A DNA stretch of 64,000 nt. Source: Photobacterium frigidiphilum. GTDB taxonomy: Bacteria > Pseudomonadota > Gammaproteobacteria > Enterobacterales > Vibrionaceae. Location: NCBI RefSeq assembly GCF_003025615.1, contig NZ_PYMJ01000002.1, forward strand, positions 1-64,000, read 5' to 3'. This document shows, piece after piece, positions 1-8,562 of the stretch. The first letter of the stretch is position 1, and the number at the start of each line of letters is the position of its first letter. The position numbers and the translations under genes were made by a program. The notes beneath the pieces are model-generated. The model made no database searches and was not told the origin of the DNA. It saw only the letters and a list, made by a program, of their open reading frames with translations.

Positions 1-77
1 AGCGCATCCTGATTTTAGGTATAGCGGACCAGAGGGTCGGGGGTAACCTTTACCTTGATTAGCCTCTTCACTGAGCA
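1..77 (+). pseudogene. Degenerate tRNA-Pro unit, 5' end outside the window
   Basis: This is the 3' part of an expanded tRNA-Pro-like unit. It shares the same extra bases in the anticodon arm and T arm as the degenerate units at 283, 445 and 608. Its acceptor 3' strand carries a mismatch and it ends GCA instead of CCA. By the repeat period its start would lie about 20 bases left of the window. Confidence 0.75.
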
Positions 78-141
78 GTATTATTTCTATTGGATATAAG
101 TCGGATAGAATGAATCTGGTAAGATTTTAAATATACAATGT

Positions 142-218
<77 letters not shown>

Positions 219-282
219 CTATTATTTCTATTGGATGCAAGTCGGATAGAATCAATCTGGTAAGATTCAAAATATACGATGT

Positions 283-380
283 CGGTGAATAGTAGAGCTT
301 GGTAGCGCATCCTGATTTTAGGTATAGCGGACCAGAGGGTCGGGGGTAACCTTTACCTTGATTAGCCTCTTCACTGAGCA
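283..380 (+). pseudogene. Expanded degenerate tRNA-Pro unit
   Basis: A 98-base relative of the adjacent tRNA-Pro. About 10 extra bases replace the anticodon loop and about 11 replace the T loop. The 5' strand of the D stem is changed (GCGC to GTAG), so neither the D nor the T arm can form. The end is GAGCA rather than GACCA. It should not work as a tRNA; whether it is transcribed is unknown. Confidence 0.8.
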
Positions 381-444
381 GTATTATTTCTATTGGATAT
401 AAGTCGGATAGAATGAATCTGGTAAGATTTAAAATATACAATGT

Positions 445-543
445 CGGTGAATAGTAGAGCTTGGTAGCGCATCCTGATTTTAGGTATAGCGGACCAGAGG
501 GTCGGGGGTAAACCTTTTCCTTGATTAGCCTCTTCACCGACCA
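445..543 (+). pseudogene. Expanded degenerate tRNA-Pro unit
   Basis: A 99-base unit with the same D-stem change and the same two insertions as the unit at 283. Unlike that unit it keeps an intact acceptor strand ending ACCGACCA. The shared lesions show that the degenerate units arose by amplification of one altered copy. Confidence 0.8.
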
Positions 544-607
544 CTATTATTTCTATTGGATATAAGTCGGATAGAATCAATCTGGTAAGATTAAAAATAT
601 ACAATGT

Positions 608-706
608 CGGTGAATAGTAGAGCTTGGTAGCGCATCCTGATTTTAGGTATAGCGGACCAGAGGGTCGGGGGTAAACCTTAACCTTGTTTAGCCTCTTCAC
701 TGACCA
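608..706 (+). pseudogene. Expanded degenerate tRNA-Pro unit
   Basis: A 99-base unit of the same degenerate class, with both insertions and the altered D stem. The acceptor has one mismatch (TTCACTG) but the CCA end is kept. A few further substitutions in the T-arm insertion set it apart from the other degenerate units. Confidence 0.8.
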
Positions 707-770
707 CTATTATTTCTATTGGATGTAAGTCGAATAGAATGAATCTGGTAAGATTTAAAATATACAATGT

Positions 771-847
<77 letters not shown>

Positions 848-911
848 CTATTATTTCTATTGGATACAAGTCGAATAGAATCAATCTGGTAAGATTAAAA
901 ATATACAATGT

Positions 912-988
<77 letters not shown>

Positions 989-994
989 CTTTTG

Positions 995-1024
995 AAAGCC
1001 TCGTCTTAGGACGAGGCTTTTTTC
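995..1024 (+). terminator. Rho-independent terminator of the tRNA array
   Basis: The arms AAGCCTCGTC and GACGAGGCTT form a 10-bp stem with a TTAG loop, followed by a T run. It closes the tRNA-Pro transcript and could also serve the converging gene at 1075. Confidence 0.85.
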
Positions 1025-1074
1025 GTTTCTAGCATATGTTTTTCTCTATGCTTAGAGGTTTCATGCTCTTCAAA

Positions 1075-1935
1075 TTAGCACTGAACCTTCTTGCTTTTTG
1101 TCAGCTGAGTAACCGTAAATCCATTCTGCTTTAATAAATTAGGCAACCCTTTATCACCAAATAAATGGAATGCGCCTACTACAATCATAAATTTACCTTG
1201 CTGGTAAGTTGAGCCATTGGTTAATTGCTCAGCCCAGTCTTCATTACGATCAAAAATAAGCACATTATCGATAGCTTCACTGTGTTGGCTTTCTTCAAAT
1301 AGAGCAGTTAATTTTTGGCTGTCACCTGATTTCCAAGCATTAATCAGACATGTAAATTCGCTACTCATTTTCTCCCAGTCATCAATCGATGTTGTGAGCA
1401 TTTCTTTGCCGTGATCGGGCATACTTTTTAGCATTGATAGTTGTTGTTCAACGCTTTCTAATTCAAGAATAGGCAGGTCTTCATTCATTGCTCTTCTTAG
1501 TAAAATAGTGTCAATACCTTGTTCTGCACTCAAGCCTAATTGAGTGGCAAGTGACATTTGAATACTGATCACTGTTAACCAAGGTGGATTTTTACTGAGA
1601 GATGAATAAGAAAGTTTTAAGTCACTGGCTATCGAAGAGAGCTTTTCAAGCTGTTGGTGATTAAGCATTGATGATGTTGTAGGGCCTGACATATCTAAAG
1701 GGGCCTGAGAGGGGCGTAGAATGTTGGCCTCAACAACGAGGCTATCTGCCGTTTTCCAGTGCTCTAAAAAGGCACTTGGCAGAGGGTACATATCACGAGT
1801 ACCTGCATGTACAGAGCCTAAAATAATAAACTCGCGATTAGCGTCTTTTACTTGCCAAACAATAGGCTCGGCAAAAACGGATGTCGTGATAAATGGCAGC
1901 ACCATAAGTACTTTTGAAAATAAAGTTTTGAACAT
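1075..1935 (-). CDS. TraB/GumN (PrgY-like) family secreted protein
   Basis: This 286-residue protein has a signal peptide ending near ...SVFA, so export to the periplasm or envelope is expected. The segment ILGSVHAGTRDMYPLP followed by an acidic LVVEAN stretch is typical of the TraB/PrgY/GumN family. That family resembles the EreA/ChaN fold, and its bacterial members mostly lack a defined substrate. It is a single gene: the tRNA array ends on one side and a terminator hairpin separates it from the copA operon on the other. The family is clear; the biochemical role is not. Confidence 0.8.
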   Translation of the reverse strand: MFKTLFSKVLMVLPFITTSVFAEPIVWQVKDANREFIILGSVHAGTRDMYPLPSAFLEHWKTADSLVVEANILRPSQAPLDMSGPTTSSMLNHQQLEKLSSIASDLKLSYSSLSKNPPWLTVISIQMSLATQLGLSAEQGIDTILLRRAMNEDLPILELESVEQQLSMLKSMPDHGKEMLTTSIDDWEKMSSEFTCLINAWKSGDSQKLTALFEESQHSEAIDNVLIFDRNEDWAEQLTNGSTYQQGKFMIVVGAFHLFGDKGLPNLLKQNGFTVTQLTKSKKVQC

Positions 1936-2021
1936 GGTTGAACCAAAGTTGCTGCAAGAGAGTTTGTTATATCAATTATATAGATAATTTACCATTGTAT
2001 GCGGGGTGGAATTGAGAGAAG

Positions 2022-2050
2022 GAAAACGACCGATGAGTCGGCCGTTTTGA
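2022..2050 (-). terminator. Terminator downstream of copA and its small ORF
   Basis: Arms AAAACG-CCGA and TCGG-CGTTTT form a stem with one internal mismatch and a TTTT tail on the minus strand. It lies 43 bases after the stop of the small ORF at 2093 and would end the copA transcript. Confidence 0.65.
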
Positions 2051-2092
2051 TTATCATTAAATCGCGTCATTCAATAGAGATGATTAACGGTA

Positions 2093-2173
2093 TTATTCTG
2101 CTTTCGTCGTCGGGTATAACCAAAACCACCAGATGATAAAACCAATAGCGAACAATCCGATAAAACAGACCAT
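2093..2173 (-). CDS. 26-residue membrane peptide coupled to copA
   Basis: The frame encodes 26 residues with an uncharged, Trp/Phe/Ile-rich centre (...FIIWWFWLYP...) able to span the membrane once, and a short polar tail TTKAE. The copA stop TAA is separated from this ATG by one base. A strong AGGAG sits 8 bases before the start, inside the copA end, so translational coupling is likely. A hairpin terminator follows. I do not recognise the peptide. The position recalls ccoS/fixS after the ccoI/fixI copper ATPase, but the sequence does not look like CcoS. It may act as an accessory subunit of CopA. Confidence 0.65.
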   Translation of the reverse strand: MVCFIGLFAIGFIIWWFWLYPTTKAE

Positions 2174-2174
2174 G

Positions 2175-5072
2175 TTATTTCTCCTGCTGATTAGGTTTGA
2201 ATAAACGTAAGCGGTTTGCATTGCTTACCACAGTGATAGACGATAGAGCCATGGCAGCACCAGCAATGACAGGGCTTAACAAGGTACCTGTTAATGGAAA
2301 TAAAACGCCTGCTGCAATTGGAATTCCTAGTGAGTTATATATGAAAGCACCAAATAAATTTTGCTTCATATTTTTCAATGTTGCTTTTGAGAGTTGAATC
2401 GCATCAATAACACCGTGTAAAGAATGACGCATTAACGCAAATTGGGCACTTTCTATTGCAATATCACTACCGCTTCCCATTGCTATGCCGACCTCAGCCA
2501 GTGCGAGAGCTGGGGCATCGTTAATACCATCACCAACCATCGCTACTTTATGCCCTTGCTGTTGAAGTTCTGCTATTTTCGCCGCTTTACCGTCAGGTAA
2601 TACGCCTGCAATGACGGTATCAATGCCTGCTTCATGGGCGATGGCATTAGCAGTAATCAGAGTGTCCCCCGTTAGCATCACCACATTAAGGTTCATTGCT
2701 TTCATACGTTTTACCGCTGAAATAGAATCTTGACGTAAGGGATCGCTCACCCCCAAAACACCTGCTAATTGGTTATCAATCGCCATGTAGATAGGGGTTG
2801 CACCTTTACTGGCAATATCATGAACATTTTCTTCAGCTGCTTGAATATCGACATGATGTTGTTGAAGCAAACGTGCATTGCCTAATAGAAGTTGGTGTTC
2901 ACTTACTTTACCGATAACACCAAAACCAGGCTTGGCTTCGAATGATTGCTGTTTAAGTAGCACGAGTGCTTCAGTATTGGCTGCTGCAATAATTGCACGT
3001 GCCAAAGGATGTTCAGAGCCTTGTTCAAGGCTGGCTGCTAAATTGAGTAAGTGGTCACTTTGGACATTGTTGTAGGTATGAATATTAACGACTTGAGGTT
3101 TGCCTTCTGTCAGTGTTCCTGTTTTATCAAGCACAACGGTGTCTATATCAGCGGCAAGCTGCATCGCTTCTGCATCTCGAATCAAGATGCCATATTCTGC
3201 TGCCCGCCCCACGCCGACAGTTACCGACATAGGAGTAGCTAAACCAAGCGCACAAGGGCAAGCGATGATTAATATTGTCGTTGCTGTGATCAGCATATAG
3301 ATTGACGATGGTTCTGGGCCAAAGTAGTACCATACCATCGCAGTTAGAATGGCAATAATCATGACGCTGGGCACGAAGATGGCTGAAATGGTATCTGCTA
3401 ACCGTGCCAGTGCGGGTTTGCTGCTTTGGGCTTGGCGAACGAGTTGGATAATACGCGCCAACATTGTATTGCTACCAATCTGTTCTGCTTTAAAAATTAA
3501 GCTGCCATTTTGGTTCATTGTGCCAGCATGCAGTTTATCACCGACTTGTTTGTTGGCTGGAATGGGTTCACCAGTCAACATTGATTCATCAATATAGCTT
3601 TGGCCTTCTTCAACGACCCCATCAACCGGAATTTTTGACCCTGGGTGAAGGCGTATCAGCATGCCTGCTTGTACGTCGGCGAGCGGTACTTCTTGCTCGT
3701 TTCCGTTAATAATAACAATGGCTGTTTGAGGTTGTAGATCGATCAAGCGCTCTAACGCTTTTGATGTACGGCTACGGGCTTTCGCTTCAAGTGCATGCCC
3801 AACAGTAATTAGACCTAAAATCATTGCACTTGCTTCAAAGTACACATGACGAGCGGGCTCTGGGAAAATATCGGGTGCAATAACCACTAACATGGAAAAT
3901 AGCCAAGCGGATCCTGTACCAAGGGCGACTAAGGTGTCCATGGTTGCACGGTGGTGCATGAATGCTTTCCAAGCATTAATATAGAAATGACGTCCAGCGG
4001 TGATTAATAAAATAAAAGTGATAATGCCTATTAGCCCCCAAGCTATTTGGCTACTAGGGGAATTAATCATCATATTCCCGCCCAATAATCCCCAGGCCAT
4101 CATAGGTATACCTAAGCCGAGAGAAATAAAGGCATTACGCATATGAAGGCTATATGCTGTGTCATTTTGTTTTTGTTGGCGTGCACGGCGTGTTTGCTCA
4201 TCGCCACTTAATTCAGCCCCGTAACCCGCATTAATAATGGCTGTAATAATATGTTGCTCAGAGGCTGTACCGGTAACTAATGCAGTACGTTCTGCTAAAT
4301 TAATATTGGCTTGCTTGACGCCAGATACCGCTAAGATTGCTTTTTCAACGGAGGATACGCAACTTGCACATGTCATTCCTGAAAGCAGGAATTGCAACGT
4401 ACTCGAAGAGGCATCTTCTTGTATCGGGGCGATATTTGGTGTGTCTTTTGTATGGCTTATTTCGATATTGTCGTGATTGACTACAGCCTCTGTACCGTCT
4501 ACTTCTTTTGCCATGAATCCAAGTGATTCAATCAGAGAAATAAGCGTATCGGCTTCGGCTTGAGCCGTGATAGTTGCTTGCGTTTTACTTATAGTAAAAT
4601 CGCTGATAGTGGATTTTTCTGCTAGTGCACTTTCGATTTTTTTGACGCACTTACCGCAATTTAACCCTGATAAAGCAAAATGAAAAGTGTGTTCGGTAGG
4701 CACTGAGTAACCTAACGTTTCAATCAAGGTGATTAAGTTTGTCTCTGTGATGGCCCCTGTTACTGACACTTCCGTTTTGGTAACCGAAAAATCAGTGATT
4801 TGGTCATTATCAGCCAGCGCTGCTTCTACTTTTGCCACACATTTACCACATGATAAACCCTGAAGTGGCAATACGTGCTGATAGCCCGCCTCGTAGCCCA
4901 GTGCTGTAATGGTTAACATGATAGGTGCTAGCTCAACGTTTCCTATAATGATGGCGCGTTGAGTATCTACCTCAACATGCTCGATATTCGGTAAGGTCGT
5001 TAGAGCGGTGTGGATTTTGTTCGCACAATTCATACAACGAACTTTTCCGAGAGGAAGGATAAATTCGGTCAT
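2175..5072 (-). CDS. copA: Copper-exporting P1B-type ATPase CopA
   Basis: ATP-driven export of Cu(I) across the inner membrane. The protein has 965 residues from the ATG at 5072. Four N-terminal metal-binding domains carry CxxC (C13/C16, then GLSCGKC, GLNCGKC and GMTCASC), more than the two of E. coli CopA. Then come the membrane segments with the CPC motif (ACPCALGLATP), the phosphorylation site DKTGTLTEGKP and the hinge GDGINDAPALA. The upstream GTG at 5081 would add three residues, but it is part of the AAGGTG Shine-Dalgarno sequence for the ATG. Its promoter overlaps a CueR site, and the divergent neighbour is cueR. Confidence 0.95.
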   Translation of the reverse strand: MTEFILPLGKVRCMNCANKIHTALTTLPNIEHVEVDTQRAIIIGNVELAPIMLTITALGYEAGYQHVLPLQGLSCGKCVAKVEAALADNDQITDFSVTKTEVSVTGAITETNLITLIETLGYSVPTEHTFHFALSGLNCGKCVKKIESALAEKSTISDFTISKTQATITAQAEADTLISLIESLGFMAKEVDGTEAVVNHDNIEISHTKDTPNIAPIQEDASSSTLQFLLSGMTCASCVSSVEKAILAVSGVKQANINLAERTALVTGTASEQHIITAIINAGYGAELSGDEQTRRARQQKQNDTAYSLHMRNAFISLGLGIPMMAWGLLGGNMMINSPSSQIAWGLIGIITFILLITAGRHFYINAWKAFMHHRATMDTLVALGTGSAWLFSMLVVIAPDIFPEPARHVYFEASAMILGLITVGHALEAKARSRTSKALERLIDLQPQTAIVIINGNEQEVPLADVQAGMLIRLHPGSKIPVDGVVEEGQSYIDESMLTGEPIPANKQVGDKLHAGTMNQNGSLIFKAEQIGSNTMLARIIQLVRQAQSSKPALARLADTISAIFVPSVMIIAILTAMVWYYFGPEPSSIYMLITATTILIIACPCALGLATPMSVTVGVGRAAEYGILIRDAEAMQLAADIDTVVLDKTGTLTEGKPQVVNIHTYNNVQSDHLLNLAASLEQGSEHPLARAIIAAANTEALVLLKQQSFEAKPGFGVIGKVSEHQLLLGNARLLQQHHVDIQAAEENVHDIASKGATPIYMAIDNQLAGVLGVSDPLRQDSISAVKRMKAMNLNVVMLTGDTLITANAIAHEAGIDTVIAGVLPDGKAAKIAELQQQGHKVAMVGDGINDAPALALAEVGIAMGSGSDIAIESAQFALMRHSLHGVIDAIQLSKATLKNMKQNLFGAFIYNSLGIPIAAGVLFPLTGTLLSPVIAGAAMALSSITVVSNANRLRLFKPNQQEK

Positions 5073-5137
5073 GTTTGTCACCTTAGCTACGAGAAGCGAT
5101 AAGTGGAAAAGTAAAGAATATTTTAATTTGATAGTAA

Positions 5138-5168
5138 CAATAAACCTTCTAGTTGGTGTAAGGTCAAG
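5138..5168 (-). promoter_or_regulatory. CueR-controlled copA promoter
   Basis: On the minus strand TTGACC (5168-5163) and TATTGT (5143-5138) form a promoter with a 19-bp spacer, the long spacing expected for MerR-family activation. Inside it lies the operator 5145-5165, ACCTT-N11-AAGGT, matching the CueR box in front of E. coli copA. Confidence 0.85.
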
Positions 5169-5301
5169 CGAGTTATATAAATTAATTCGTGAAGGGGGCT
5201 AACTGGAAGATCGGATAAGAAAATACTTGTCAAAAAGGGAATCTTCACAGAATAATAGAGTCCAATAACCTTACATAAGCTGTAATGTTCAAGAGGCTGG
5301 T

Positions 5302-5691
5302 ATGAATATTAGCAACGTCGCAACAAAAACAGGGTTAACCACCAAAACGATCCGATTCTATGAAGGGAAAGGGATTATTACGGTGCCAGAACGTAGCAGT
5401 AATGGTTACCGCCTATATGGTGAAAAGCATGTTGCAGAGTTAAATCTTATTCGTCGCTCACGTTTAGTTGGGTTTTCTTTAGAGGAGTGTGGTGAATTAC
5501 TGGCATTATCGCGGGATCCAAGGCGTAAAAGTGCAGATGTAAAACTGAAAGCCCAGGAAAAGCTAATTGAAATTGATCATAAAATAGATGAATTACTGAA
5601 GATGAAAAAAACCCTGGAAACATTGACGAAACAATGCCCAGGGAATGAGGGGGCGGCATGCCCAATTATTGAGGGGTTAAGCCAAGATTAA
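5302..5691 (+). CDS. cueR: Cu(I)-responsive MerR-family activator CueR
   Basis: This 129-residue regulator has an N-terminal winged HTH (residues 1-70, with TKTIRFYEGKG), a long dimerisation helix and the metal loop CPGNEGAAC with C112 and C120, the same positions as the Cu(I) ligands of E. coli CueR. It is divergent from copA and should untwist the 19-bp spacer of that promoter when copper is bound. Its last four bases overlap the end of the converging gene at 5688. Confidence 0.93.
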   Translation: MNISNVATKTGLTTKTIRFYEGKGIITVPERSSNGYRLYGEKHVAELNLIRRSRLVGFSLEECGELLALSRDPRRKSADVKLKAQEKLIEIDHKIDELLKMKKTLETLTKQCPGNEGAACPIIEGLSQD

Positions 5692-6128
5692 GCGTCTTTA
5701 TTTAACAAAGACAGCTTGCCCTTGTATTGAATAACCTTCATGGTATCTGATGGGGTATTGGTATAAACCGCCATATGGGCTGGAGATATTTGTTTCATGC
5801 TCATTTGATACCAAGAACGTTGATTTAATACATTGATAGCACTCATGACTTCTGGGGTCATTTTTTTAGTATGATCTTCGTGGCTGGTTACTACAATCAC
5901 GGCATTATTAAAGATATTAAAATACCAACCGTTAAGTACGGTATAGCCGTTATCTTTATCTGGGTAGTCAATTAATGTGTACTGCCCAAGTTTACAGCTG
6001 CCAAACTCTTCACGATCACCAATCATGTATTTGAAACTAAAATCGCAGCCAAACCCGTTGATAATAGGAAATAGCAATAATCCTACAAAGGCAATAAACG
6101 CTATCAATATGAGTTTACTGTGCTTCAT
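5688..6128 (-). CDS. ToxS-like membrane-anchored partner protein (hypothetical)
   Basis: This 146-residue protein has an N-terminal membrane segment (about residues 5-24), then a periplasmic part with two cysteines, C28 and C45. I recognise no family by sequence. Its ATG overlaps the end of the ToxR-like gene by 14 bases, so the two are translated together. Known pairs of this design are ToxR/ToxS, TcpP/TcpH and VtrA/VtrC, in which the small partner binds the periplasmic part of the regulator. A partner role is inferred from this arrangement only. Its 3' end overlaps the cueR stop by four bases, tail to tail. Confidence 0.6.
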   Translation of the reverse strand: MKHSKLILIAFIAFVGLLLFPIINGFGCDFSFKYMIGDREEFGSCKLGQYTLIDYPDKDNGYTVLNGWYFNIFNNAVIVVTSHEDHTKKMTPEVMSAINVLNQRSWYQMSMKQISPAHMAVYTNTPSDTMKVIQYKGKLSLLNKDA

Positions 6129-6750
6129 AAATGTTACCTTTAAAATCGATATAGAGAGAACGACTTGCTGTTTTTGGAAGATCTTCTAGATTGAGCAACT
6201 CAATATTTCCGCAAATTTCTTGTTCGTTAAAGCTGATGCAAGGCGGCGATTGCCAGCTACTCACCCATAACGTGACCCACGTAAATACCACCACAGCAGA
6301 AACACTAAAAGATACCGTTTGAAATAGTTGGCGTTTAGATTTGCTTATTGAATGACCATCGTTATGGCTGCTAATGCTTTTTTTCTCTGACTTTTCTGCA
6401 TCCATTTCTTCATTAACCAGAGAGATTGGTTCTGGTTGTATTGTATGTTGAATAAAGGTATTTTTGGCAATCGTAAACCCCGCACCTTTAATTGTGATAA
6501 TAATTTCGATCTTGGTTTTGAATGCTTTTCTTAAATTAGCAATGGCTACATTCAGTGAGTTAGGTACAACAACCTTGTTGGGCCATCCTATCTCTAGCAA
6601 TTTTTCTCGTGTAATTATCTCGCCATTATTTTCAATCAAATACTGCAAAACTTTAGTTTCGCTCGCACTGAGTTTTGTCGTGCTTTCTGTGGTTCGAAAA
6701 GCACTTTTCTGAGGCTCAAAAATATCATTACCATGCTTATAGATGATCAT
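6115..6750 (-). CDS. ToxR-like membrane-bound transcription regulator
   Basis: In this 211-residue protein, residues 25-97 form an OmpR-type winged helix (KLSASETKVLQYLIENNG, then NSLNVAIANLRKAF and TIKGAGFTI). A polar linker with many Ser and Lys follows, then one membrane segment at about 145-165 and a short periplasmic tail of about 45 residues with C171 and C180. This is the ToxR/CadC/TcpP architecture: it binds DNA from the membrane without phosphorylation. The tail is shorter than in ToxR. The overlapping downstream gene is a candidate ToxS/VtrC-like partner. Targets are unknown; the next gene upstream is an ompA-like gene. Confidence 0.75.
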   Translation of the reverse strand: MIIYKHGNDIFEPQKSAFRTTESTTKLSASETKVLQYLIENNGEIITREKLLEIGWPNKVVVPNSLNVAIANLRKAFKTKIEIIITIKGAGFTIAKNTFIQHTIQPEPISLVNEEMDAEKSEKKSISSHNDGHSISKSKRQLFQTVSFSVSAVVVFTWVTLWVSSWQSPPCISFNEQEICGNIELLNLEDLPKTASRSLYIDFKGNIYEAQ

Positions 6751-7428
6751 GTGCTGTTACCTATTTATTGTATGCAACAAAACCAGAGGTTTGTCGCTTT
6801 CTTATTCTTAATGATGTTTATCAAGACGGCTAAATACACTGAGGGCAATGGTTTTTATATAACACCGTAATGAAACCATGTTCGACAAAGTGCAATATTG
6901 GGTATTCGTATGAATATACTCAATGGTATAAAAAGTCAGGCATATTGTTATTCACACATGTTTATTTTCGAAAGGGATGCTAACAAAATAAAGGATTTAT
7001 GGAAGAGACGGCCATGAGCGTTAATTGGTTGAATCATTGTTTTAGCGTGTTTTTATTTTCATTTTATAGCTTTCAGAAGTGAGTGGTTTTATAAATGCAC
7101 TTAACCTGAGTCTTTCTTAAGTTGCTGTTAATTATTGTTTTTTATGTTTTTATGTTTTTCTTGTGTTGGGTTTTATGTTTTTCAGAACTTGAATTGTGAT
7201 CTTTATCACTCTTTGTTTTGGTTTTTTTCTGAAAATGTCATGTTTCAGAACTCGTACTGTTGATGGGAATGAATAAACCTAATTAATAATGAACAACATT
7301 TTTTATTATTTGTTCAGTAGGGAACTTAGTCGCAGTATGTATCTCGTTCCTGACATGCCCTCGGCAGTACAATAGAAAAAAATCAGTACGCATTAACGAG
7401 TGGCCAATTAGAAAATTCGGAGTTTATA
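6751..7428. other. Long intergenic region between the ToxR-like gene and ompA-like gene
   Basis: These 678 bases are AT-rich with T-rich tracts and no convincing ORF. They hold the CRP-like site at 7195 and a possible promoter for the ompA-like gene (TTGATG at 7260 and TAATAA at 7284, 18-bp spacer), which would give a 5' leader of roughly 130 bases. The rest could hold further regulatory sites or a small RNA, but I see no specific evidence of one. Confidence 0.5.
7195..7210. promoter_or_regulatory. CRP-type site upstream of the ompA-like gene
   Basis: TGTGA-N6-TCACT matches the CRP consensus TGTGA-N6-TCACA at nine of ten half-site bases. It is centred about 225 bases before the ATG and about 60 bases before the possible -35 TTGATG, a workable activator distance. 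Confidence 0.6.
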
Positions 7429-8388
7429 ATGAAATTGAAATCACTATCTTTATCAGTTCTTGCTGCACTTTCTTTAGGCGTAGCTACTCAAGCGATGGCT
7501 GACGATGCAGTTGCAAATGATGCGACTCAATCTGTAGATAAAGCTGGCTTTTGGATCGGTGCTGGTATGGGTATGGGTATCGTTGATAGCAATGACCTGT
7601 CTAACGTTGGCGGTACTGGTGAAGCATTTAGCTCTAAATTAGAAGCAGGTTACGACTTCAACAAAAATGTTGGTCTTTACACTAGCTACGATTACATGCA
7701 TGACCTAGGTAATGCAGATCTACACCTTGGTACTCTTGGTGTTAAGGGTAACTACTACTTTACACAAGACTTATCTGTATTCGGTAAGTTGGGTGCAACT
7801 TACATCTTTGCTGAAGGTGAGATTGATGATAGCTTCACAGGTACTGCTGGTGTTGGTCTTGAGTACCAACTAACTAATGCTGTATCAACCAAGATTGGTT
7901 ACGATTACTACCAGAATCTAGAATTGAACCAAGGTCAAGATACTGATCTACATCAGGTTTACTGGGGTATGACTTACAAGTTCGGTCAACCGGCAACACC
8001 AATGATCGTAACTCAAGACGTTGAAGTTGTTAAAGAAGTGCCTGTAGAAGTGACGACAATGACTCGTTCAAACTTCGTACTTCCTTACCAAACGGGTCAA
8101 GTTGATGTGAACGATTACGGTCGTTACAACTTGAACGAAGTTGCACAAACGCTGCAAGCGAACCCTGAACTAACAGCTGAAATTATTGGTCGTACTGATT
8201 CAACAGGTACTGCAGCAATCAACGCTAAAGTATCTGAAGCACGCGCAAACGCGGTATCTCAGTACCTAATTGACAACGGTGTTGATGCATCTCGTTTAAC
8301 AGTAACATCAGTTGCTGATCAGAACCCACTTACAGACGACAACGGCAAGTCTCTAATCGAGCGCTCTGTTGAAGTTGTAATCAAGTAA
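7429..8388 (+). CDS. OmpA-family outer membrane protein
   Basis: This 319-residue protein has a signal peptide cleaved near AMA|DD. It is followed by an eight-strand-type barrel rich in alternating aromatic and Gly residues (about 35-190), a short linker, and a C-terminal OmpA/MotB peptidoglycan-binding domain (about 210-319, with IIGRTDSTGTAAIN and LIERSVEVVI). It tethers the outer membrane to peptidoglycan and may form a small pore. GGAG lies six bases before the ATG. Codon use is that of a highly expressed gene. A terminator follows at 8458. Confidence 0.9.
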   Translation: MKLKSLSLSVLAALSLGVATQAMADDAVANDATQSVDKAGFWIGAGMGMGIVDSNDLSNVGGTGEAFSSKLEAGYDFNKNVGLYTSYDYMHDLGNADLHLGTLGVKGNYYFTQDLSVFGKLGATYIFAEGEIDDSFTGTAGVGLEYQLTNAVSTKIGYDYYQNLELNQGQDTDLHQVYWGMTYKFGQPATPMIVTQDVEVVKEVPVEVTTMTRSNFVLPYQTGQVDVNDYGRYNLNEVAQTLQANPELTAEIIGRTDSTGTAAINAKVSEARANAVSQYLIDNGVDASRLTVTSVADQNPLTDDNGKSLIERSVEVVIK

Positions 8389-8457
8389 TTAGATGTTCAA
8401 TACAGTAGCGTTAGGCGTTATTGCATTTTGACTATCTTGATTTCAGGTAACAATTGC

Positions 8458-8487
8458 GAATGCCGGTTTTACCGGCATTTTTTTATT
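8458..8487 (+). terminator. Terminator of the ompA-like gene
   Basis: The stem TGCCGGT/ACCGGCA with short loop and flanking A/T pairs is followed by seven T residues, 70 bases after the ompA-like stop. Confidence 0.85.
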
Positions 8488-8562
8488 CAAATTTTAATCA
8501 CCTTAAATAATTGTGGGTATCCGTTACTTAAGGTGATTAGTATCTCGGAAAGTTACAATTAC

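Noticed and set aside
4630..4880. Possible programmed frameshift in copA giving a free copper-chaperone domain, as in E. coli
   Set aside because: No CCCAAAG-type slippery heptamer is seen after the first metal-binding domain. A run of seven A residues exists in the third domain but is in a different phase from a standard slippery site.
5082..5301. A GTG start for copA at 5081
   Set aside because: The GTG is part of AAGGTG, which is well placed as the ribosome site for the ATG at 5072.
8428..8562. N-terminal extension of the META lipoprotein from an ATG at 8428
   Set aside because: It would translate the ompA terminator hairpin, and the lipoprotein signal begins only at 8563.
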